Source: Heterodera schachtii
Lineage: Eukaryota > Nematoda > Chromadorea > Rhabditida > Heteroderidae
Direction of reading: 5' to 3'
Assembly (NCBI GenBank): GCA_023374025.1
Contig: SIJG01000005.1
Location: 1,782,782 to 1,846,781, forward strand
Length of the DNA: 64,000 nt
Below, piece after piece: positions 56,701-64,000 of the stretch; within the stretch, counting starts at the first letter, position 1; every line of letters begins with the position of its first letter. Made by a program: the position numbers and the translations under genes. A model generated the notes under the pieces. It searched no databases. It worked only from the letters and a program-made list of their open reading frames with translations, and was not told the origin of the DNA.

Positions 56701-59700
56701 CTTTTGTTTGTGTTCGCCTTTTCCATGCTGAAGGACGTCGCGGTAGAAAGGGAGTCCGGCATTATGGTAATTTTAAATGGGATAACACATATCTCAGAAA
56801 ATACATCGAAAAGGCAAAAAAATGATGAAACCATACATTAAATCGGGGGTCGGCCTGGTCGTTTACGAACGAATGTTAGAGGGGGGCGGTCTAATTGTAC
56901 GAAGGAGTTCTTGCCATGTAGATCGACGAGCTTTTCATAAAAATTTTTACGATTTTGGTCAAATTTTTCTTTTTGGCTAGTTGCAAGACTGAAAACTTTT
57001 CGCCTTTTTTTAAATTTGGAATTCAACAATAATGATTGCGTTTTTTAAGTCGTACATGTCTGTGATGGGCTTGAATCAGTTCGCTTTCTACGGCTCACAT
57101 CTTTTGATTGCTGTGCTCAAAATGTTGCCTTTTGCTCTGATATTCGCTTCACTTTGTGTCATTTATGGACTCATTGAGGTTTGCTATTTGCTTTACGACG
57201 AGGGCATAGCCAAACCCTCGACAAAACACTAAAACAAAATTTTCAAAACATGGATTCATCCGCTTATTTGGTCCAACTTTTGTTTCAGTCGGACTCCTTC
57301 CTCTTCATCGTATTGTTCGTCCTCTTTGGCATTTCGATGTTGGCATTTGCGCTTTTCCTCAGCATTCTGTGCAAGAAATTCCCCCAACTTGGGCCCATTT
57401 CTCTGATGACAGCGCTTTATTTTTGCGCGCCTCCTCTCTTTTATAAGCCGGATCTAGCGAATGTGCCGTTGTGTCTGCTCTTATCGCTTAATCCCTTTTT
57501 CGCCTTCGGAAGTGCCATGTATATTATTGCGATTGCTGAGCAAAAAAGTAATTTTACAATAAATTTGTAAATGCATTTTTAACGGCACATAATCACGCGT
57601 CCCTTTTGCCACTTATTGTTAGTGCCAAAAATAGTTAGTTCTTTGCGTGCCATTATTTCGGAGGCCATTTTTTCGTGGGGATAACGACGCGATGGGGGGG
57701 GGGAATGAAGTGCACCCGTATTGGAGCAATTCGGTAGAACTTTTTTTTCTAAATAATCTCAAATTTTTGGAGTGCCACCTCCCCAGTTTTCCACCTTGAC
57801 ATGGTTCTATTTTTGTCTCATAGGCAGTAGCGTTAGACAATTATCACTTGGAAAAATGAAAGGCCCTTCCCTGGGCATGTAATGGAATTTGCCCCCTTCC
57901 CCATTTAGTGAAAACCATTGGATGGTCTGCGTTACTCGGAAATGGCATCTCCAAATTTTCCTTTGGATTGGCTTTTCTGATGCTTCTGTTCGATTTGCTT
58001 CTCTTCATTTTGCTTTCCATTTACGTTGCCTCGGTTTTCCCACCGAAAGGATCACCCAAACAACATCCGCTGTTCTTTCTCAAGGTTTTGAATACTGCAA
58101 CAAAAAATAGGGTCTTCCAAGCATACAACAGAACTTGGACATCATACATTACAAGTCGGGGAGGGGGAGCGGGGTCGACCCAACTCCGTACGAACTTAAA
58201 TCCAGGGGTGATCGGATACATACATGAAAATAAAGGGGGAGGGTCGACAGAAATTTTTGCAAATAGGAGTGGGTCGGCGGTAAACATGCAAAAGGGGTCT
58301 AGCCATGTAAATTTATTCATTTATTCAGATTTGCGGCATTAAAAGATTCTCGGATGGCTCAGAGTCAAACGATGGGACGGACTCCGACGGGGAGGGAACC
58401 GCCGCCGACGGACTTCCGCCAAATGAAAACATTGAAACGGACCGGGCAAGTTCAAAGGACCAAGCGGACATTGTTGTGGACAAATTGTGCAAGCGATGGC
58501 GACAGCCTTTTTCTTCGTCCAACCAATTTTCGCTGGACTCACTCAGTTTCAAGGCGTACAAAGGCCAAATCACTGTGCTTTTGGGCCAAAATGGGGCCGG
58601 CAAAACGACGACATTTTCCATTTTGACGGGACTGCTCAAATACAATTCGGGACGAGTGCTCATCTGTGGCATCGACCAGAAGAAGCACATGCGCGAATGT
58701 CAGAACAAAATCGGTATTTCTTGTTGTAGTCAATCAAATTTTGTGAATGGGTCTAAAAACAAAAATATACGCAGTTTTTTAGTTTTCAAAAATTTATAAT
58801 AACAGATACACAAAAATCTATATTTTTAAAGAAATTATGCGATTTCAAACTTTGTTTTCCTTTAAATATCATATCTAACTAAGGTTTGGAATTATATATA
58901 TGCACATAAAATCGTAAAAATTGAAAAACATGCGCACATAGGTAAATTTTTCAAAATTGTGGGCCAACAATTTAAATTTTTCCCCCTTCGTTACGACCCA
59001 CCCCACGACGACCCCCCTCCTTTACAGCCCCCCCCCCCTTACGACGAACGAGGGGGGGGTGCGCCAGGCCTCTTACGACGAGGGGGGGGGGGGGGTGCGC
59101 CGGCGCACCCCTTGTTCATGTATGATTAAAACGCCGGAAAATAGTTTTTAGTGCCGATGTGTATAAAAATTCTGTGTTTATATTTTAAATTGTTAAAATG
59201 GAATCCCGAAAGCCAAGAATTTATTTCAGGCTTCTGTCCTCAGTACAATCCGTTGTTCGATTACCTTACCGTCAGAGAGCATTTGGAATTTTATGCTGGC
59301 ACCAAAACTGGCCATTTCAATGGACCCTACGGCAAAAAGGCACTGATCCAGGAGATTGATTCGGTGGCGAATGAATTGCACATCGAATCCCTGCTGGACA
59401 TGGTGGGTCCAATTTTTTAAATGCATGATTATTGGAAGTTCCGTTAGGCGCTGTCCTGGAAATTTTAAATGTTTCGCTTAAATTTTTTAAGGAATTGTGA
59501 ATTCTTTAAAAATTGAAATCGATCAAAATTCAGGATTCATTCGATCGTTTCAAAAATTTCTCATTTCTTTTGCAGCCAGCTCATTCTTTGAGTGGCGGAC
59601 AGAAGCGAAAGCTTTGCGTTGCGATCGCTTTGATCGGGAAGAGCAGTGTTGTGTTGCTGGACGAGCCCAGTGCCGGGATGGATGCCAAAGCACGGCACGA

Positions 59701-62700
59701 CCTTGGCGATCTGTTGAAGAACATTAAGCAGGACAGGCAAGGCATTTTATGGCCCAGTTGTTTGATTCAAACAATTGCATGTTGTGAGATACTCTTAAAA
59801 AGGGCTGGTCAGGGCCATAGCTAGAAAAAAATTTTTACTCTTCGGGCCGAAAAGATTTTTTTCTCGTGTTATTTATCAAAAATTTCAGCACCGGAGCCGA
59901 AAAAAGCCAGGAGTTTGTAGCGGGTAAAAATACAAATTTTTGGTACTATCCGAATGCTCTTGAAAATGATTTGTGCCAAATTAGAGTTTTGCTTCCAAAT
60001 GAGGATTACATAATTTTGAGCTAATTGTAAGAGTCCTGGTTCAGAACCATTCTTCTGACAACGCATTACATGGAAGAGGCTGACACTTTGGCCGACCGAA
60101 TTGTGATCATTGCGAACGGACGTTTGGCGTGCAACGGATCGCCACAGTTTTTGAAGAACCGATTTGGGACGGGCTACCGCCTGCACATTGTTCGTTTTTT
60201 TAATTGTAAATGCATAGAATTTTGTGATGGGACAGACCGATGATATATGAAAGCCATTCCAGAATGGTTTTAGGGGCGGGGGGTGCGCTGGCGCACCCCT
60301 AGCCCATTTAGGGTACATTAAGTCCTCCCCTCGTATCAGCTTCTCCTCGGGTCCAACCCTCGGACATTAAAAAGATTATTATATATTTTTTAAATAATTC
60401 CGGTGGAATACGATACGGGGGAGGGGGAGGGGAAATAACTGCTCACTGACCATGTATGTACTCAATAACCCTTTTTGTTTTTCTTAATTTGGCAAGTTAT
60501 TCCTCAAAATCTAATTATTTTTTCTTTTAGGTTGTCAATGCTGGAAGGGTTGTGGAGGATGGCCAGCAGAAACGCTTTGGTGGTGCAATTGCAACGGTTT
60601 TGGCCATAATTCGGAAGCATTCGCCCGAAGCATACATTGAAAACGCACAAAATCCACCCGAATTTACAGTCATTTTGCCAGTCCAAGACAAAAAACTGTA
60701 AGAAATATTTGATTTTATGTAAAATTAAAAAAAATTACTATGCTTATCTAATTTTACAAAATTTGACCAAAAATTAAAGACAAAAAGACATGAACGATTT
60801 ATATTCATTGTAAAATTTTTTATCAAGTCAACAAATCTAACTTTCTTCAAAAATTCTTTTGTCCTTTTTCATATTATAATAATATAAGAACCCCATATTT
60901 AATTGTAAGTTAAAGTTCGACCTGGATTCTTCCTGGGTTTTCCTGGTCAAACACATACCGACCATTTTTTGCAACAGCGATTTTTGCCATAATTCGGAAG
61001 CATTCGCCCCAAGCATACATTGAAAACGCACAAAATCCGCCCGAATTTACAATAATTTTGCCTGTCAGAGACAAAAAACTAAGAAATATTTGTTTTTTTT
61101 GTCAAATGAAAAAAATCTGCTTATATATTTTTTACAAAAAAAAAAAATTAGGCTCTTTCCAAAATCGGTCTCTGCTCATTTTATTGACATTTAATTTTTT
61201 AGCTTTGCCGCTCTTTTCAAAGAACTTGAACAAATTGTGGGCGACCAGCGGCCAATAAAATCGTTTGGACTTTCTCTGAATTCACTTGAGCAAGTCTTTC
61301 TCAGGTAAAATAACGGACTTGTTATTGTCCTTTTGTTACATTGGTAAGAATGGGGTAAAATGTGCGGCCCCGGGTGGAGGTCGAACCCACGCCTCGCCAT
61401 GGTCCGTGGGCTGTTTGGTTAGGCCAAATTTTGTGTTTCGAAAATCCGTCTCTTTCTTTCGGCTTCTTCGTAATCCGCCCCCTTCCCGCGGCTGTGTAGC
61501 TAGGCAAAATTTTAGTTTCGAAAATTTGGCGTTGTGAATTTCATCTTCCTGTCCATCAATGGCGTAGCCCAGACCCTTGGCTTCGGGGGGGGGGCTGAAG
61601 TCAAAAATTCGCTTTTTATGGGTGCTTTTATTGCAATTTGTCAAGAAAATTGCTTAGAGTTTACTGAAAATTTACTTTTTTGGGTTTCGGGGGGGGGGGG
61701 GGGGAGCTTTAGCCTTCTCAGCCCCCCCCCCCCCTGCCTACGCCCTTGCTGTCCATCTCCTTCGTAATCTTACCAACACGCTTTTTTTACAATTAACCTT
61801 TAACCACTTTTTTTCCTTAAAGAGCGAACGAACTTGACGGGTCCATTGTACAGAGTGATGGCGATAATTCGGTGGACGGCGCGACAAAACTTGCTCAAGA
61901 CTTATTCGGGCTTCGACAACAGCAGGTAAACACAGAAAACGAATAATATTGTCCATTCCAGGGTTTCGTTAAATTTTCCCGGCATATTTAATTCATTTTT
62001 GAAGTTTTATAATGAATTTCAAGCTGTCCTAAATTTTTTTTTTGTCATGCCTTTGAGCGTTAAATCCCAGGTGGATGGTCCGACTCTTTTTTTGTCAAGA
62101 ATTGCTTAATGACTAATTGTAAGTTTAAACATTTTATTTTCATTAATTCTTTTTTTTGTGAGAATTGCAAATGAAAAGATTTCTTGGATCCAAGAATAAA
62201 AAAGAGTCTTCACTTGATTGCCCTCCCCCCCCCCCCTCTCCCTTATTGTCAGGATTTTCTGGAAAATGGCCTGTCGGAGGCACCGCCGGCCACTTTGCCT
62301 TCCCATGTTTCTCTTTCATTTTTGCTTTTCCCTTTTAGTTTCACAAAAGTTCCTTCGCCAAGCTCCTACTCAATGGCCAGCAAATGTTCGCTTTGTTCCG
62401 TCGTCAATGCCTGTGGCTTTTGCGCAATCCGTTCAGCTCTCTCGGGGGTCTGATCACTCAAATTTGCGTTTTTTTCCTCTTAATTGCGACGCTCTTCGGA
62501 CCCAATTCGTCCACTGTTTCGCGTTCATTGTCGCCCTTCGAAAACAAAGAACGTTTTTCGGTGCCATTGCATTTTGATATTCCCAAAGGTTTATTTTGTT
62601 TATTGCTTTTGGATGTTTTATTGTAAAAATGGAGGAAATTTCGGACGGGATGAAGGAGAAAATTTTTACCAGCCCAAATTAACATTATTACAAGTTGGTA

Positions 62701-64000
62701 GTCAAAAATGCGAAGGGATCCAACGCTGAATTTGACGGCCTTTCTTTTCAAAAGTTAGAGACGATACTAGATTTTCTAAGATTTTTTTTTGTATATAATC
62801 ATAACTCAGTTTCTTTTTTGTTAGCCTCATCACATTGTCCCAAATTTTTTTCCCGTTCAGATAATGAATTGTTTCGAAGTTTCAATGACCTTGCCGACAA
62901 AATTCCATACGCAAAAAAAATTTTGATAGAGCCCGCTGCATTAGGCCAAAAGCGTGACTCATTCTTTGGCCACGATAATGACGAATTGCCATTGGTAATG
63001 GGCGCTTCTGTATACCCAAATGATTCGAAAATGGATGTTAACGCTTTGTTCAATGGAATTACTTTGCATTCTCCGCCGATGGCTCTGTCTTTTGTGACCA
63101 ATGCGTTGTTGGGCCTCAATTCGTGTAGGTTTTTGCTTTTTTATATATCCAATTTTAACATATAACAAAAGAGTTGGCCAAAAATCAGTTGGAAGTTTTA
63201 CGCCGACACGACCAGTTTGGGTCAAGGCCCCGCCGAATGGGCCAGTCACATTTTTCGTTTCATATTGTAAAAAAGAAAAAAATTGAAAATGTTACTAAAT
63301 TTTTAAATTTCGATAACGCCTACCAAAAATTCAACCATGACCAATCTATTCTACATTTAATAATGTGAAAACGAAATGAAAAATATACTTTGAGTTTTAA
63401 CCCCAAAATTGCAACAATTTGACATGTTTGGCGCAAAATCGCTACAAATCCGTTTTTGCTCTCCTGGCTCTGAAATTTTGACAATATGAAACGAATGTTA
63501 CTGCCTCATGGGGCTCAATAGTACCGGGGCCTCCCATCTAAATTTTTAAATATATTTTGCTTAATTTTGCTCTCATTCACAACAGTTGCCATTGTTCCTG
63601 CGATTGAAGTGTACGATGTTGCCGACCGCCCCGATTTTGGCATTTACACTGCTACAAGGAATACGAATCTCCTCAATAAATTAGTCCCTGTCCTTATTGT
63701 GATGAGCATTTTGATCACTTTGATGCCCTCTTTTCTGCTCAAAATGATGGTAGAAGAGCGCTCGTCCCGTTTCAAGCACCAAGTAAACTACGGAAATAAT
63801 GTCAAATCAAAAACACTATTTTTGATACAACCTCTGTAAAAAGATAAGAAATCGCTCCAGATTTCGAAATTTTTCCATTGGCTCATTCTGGCAATCGCCG
63901 AATTTCCAATAAAAAAATACTGCCAAAATGCAAAAAGAAAAAAAAAACCAATGGGTCGTCGCTCGGGTGGTACCCACCCCCCCCCCCCCTCCAAACTGAA
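53707..64000 (+). CDS. Second ABCA-type transporter copy, exons 1-19 (cut by window end)
   Basis: Exons: 53707-53856, 54545-54693, 55202-55386, 55984-56074, 56347-56494, 56587-56766, 57050-57178, 57289-57547, 57909-58084, 58329-58713, 59230-59402, 59576-59736, 60045-60189, 60531-60697, 61203-61304, 61823-61925, 62339-62588, 62861-63124, 63586-63782. Phases agree at every join and no stop interrupts the 1,138 codons. Membrane block 1, NBD1 ([29 protein letters not shown]) and the start of membrane block 2 match the minus-strand copy. Differences: one codon less in exon 3, one more in exon 5, eight fewer in exon 14, and scattered substitutions, more in exons 2, 14 and 17. It looks functional so far. 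Intron 19 runs off the window. Role as for the other copy. Confidence 0.93.
58965..59125. mobile_element. G/C-run insertion in intron 10 of this ABCA copy only
   Basis: GTTACGACC / TACGACGAGG words, C and G runs, the palindrome GGGGTGCGCCGGCGCACCCC (59091-59111), and a CATGTATG end like that of 41261-42002. The other ABCA copy lacks it at the matching place in intron 10. Confidence 0.55.
60971..61080 (+). pseudogene. Partial tandem duplicate of ABCA exon 14
   Basis: It repeats the 3' part of exon 14 ([24 protein letters not shown]). It has no acceptor, and the CT|GTAAGA donor became CTAAGA, so it should be spliced out with the intron. It keeps A-I-F-A-I-I and S-P-Q-A as in the minus-strand copy, where exon 14 of this copy has A-T-V-L-A-I-I and S-P-E-A. 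Confidence 0.8.

Overview
This is an AT-rich, intron-rich window from a eukaryote, most likely a cyst nematode (Globodera/Heterodera type). The evidence is short introns with TTTCAG-like acceptors, acceptor-like sites just upstream of start codons that suggest spliced-leader trans-splicing, AATAAA poly(A) signals, small secreted cysteine-rich genes, and a member of a large protein family that I associate from memory with Globodera. All gene models were built by hand from reading frames, splice sites and intron phase. No search was run.

Layout. Bases 1-24,100 hold a minus-strand group of small secreted-protein genes separated by repeats. Three of them (17512-24094, 8845-9416 partial, 235-2828) share one cysteine-rich module, encoded by alternating phase-1 exons. 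A fourth (10839-11902) encodes a secreted protein with a glycine-zipper segment and a cysteine-rich tail. Bases 24,650-27,140 are repeats. At 27521-28994 (plus) lies a gene of the 'DVWL..F' nematode family with one in-frame stop and one frameshift. Bases 29,400-33,240 are repeats plus a two-exon EF-hand fragment.

Bases 33,581-46,042 (minus) are a complete 28-exon ABCA-type full transporter of about 1,681 codons. Bases 53,707-64,000 (plus) are exons 1-19 of a second copy in the opposite orientation, cut by the window end. The two copies are head to head around a 7.7 kb centre that is not duplicated. The centre holds a 1.8 kb hAT-like element, a 1.6 kb element with a decayed MULE transposase segment, and smaller repeats. 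Both copies keep open frames and matching intron phases. They differ by intron insertions, by GC/GT splice donors, and by a partial exon-14 duplication.

The most striking non-genic feature is a crowd of non-autonomous hAT-like elements (YAGGG or YAGAG ends, 8-bp target duplications, many perfect). Each subfamily carries its own repeated subterminal word. Unrelated subfamilies nevertheless share one internal cassette built on the near-palindrome GGCGGYGCC-KATM-GGCRCCGCC. One insertion (41261-42002) is in only one ABCA copy, and its empty site can be read in the other.
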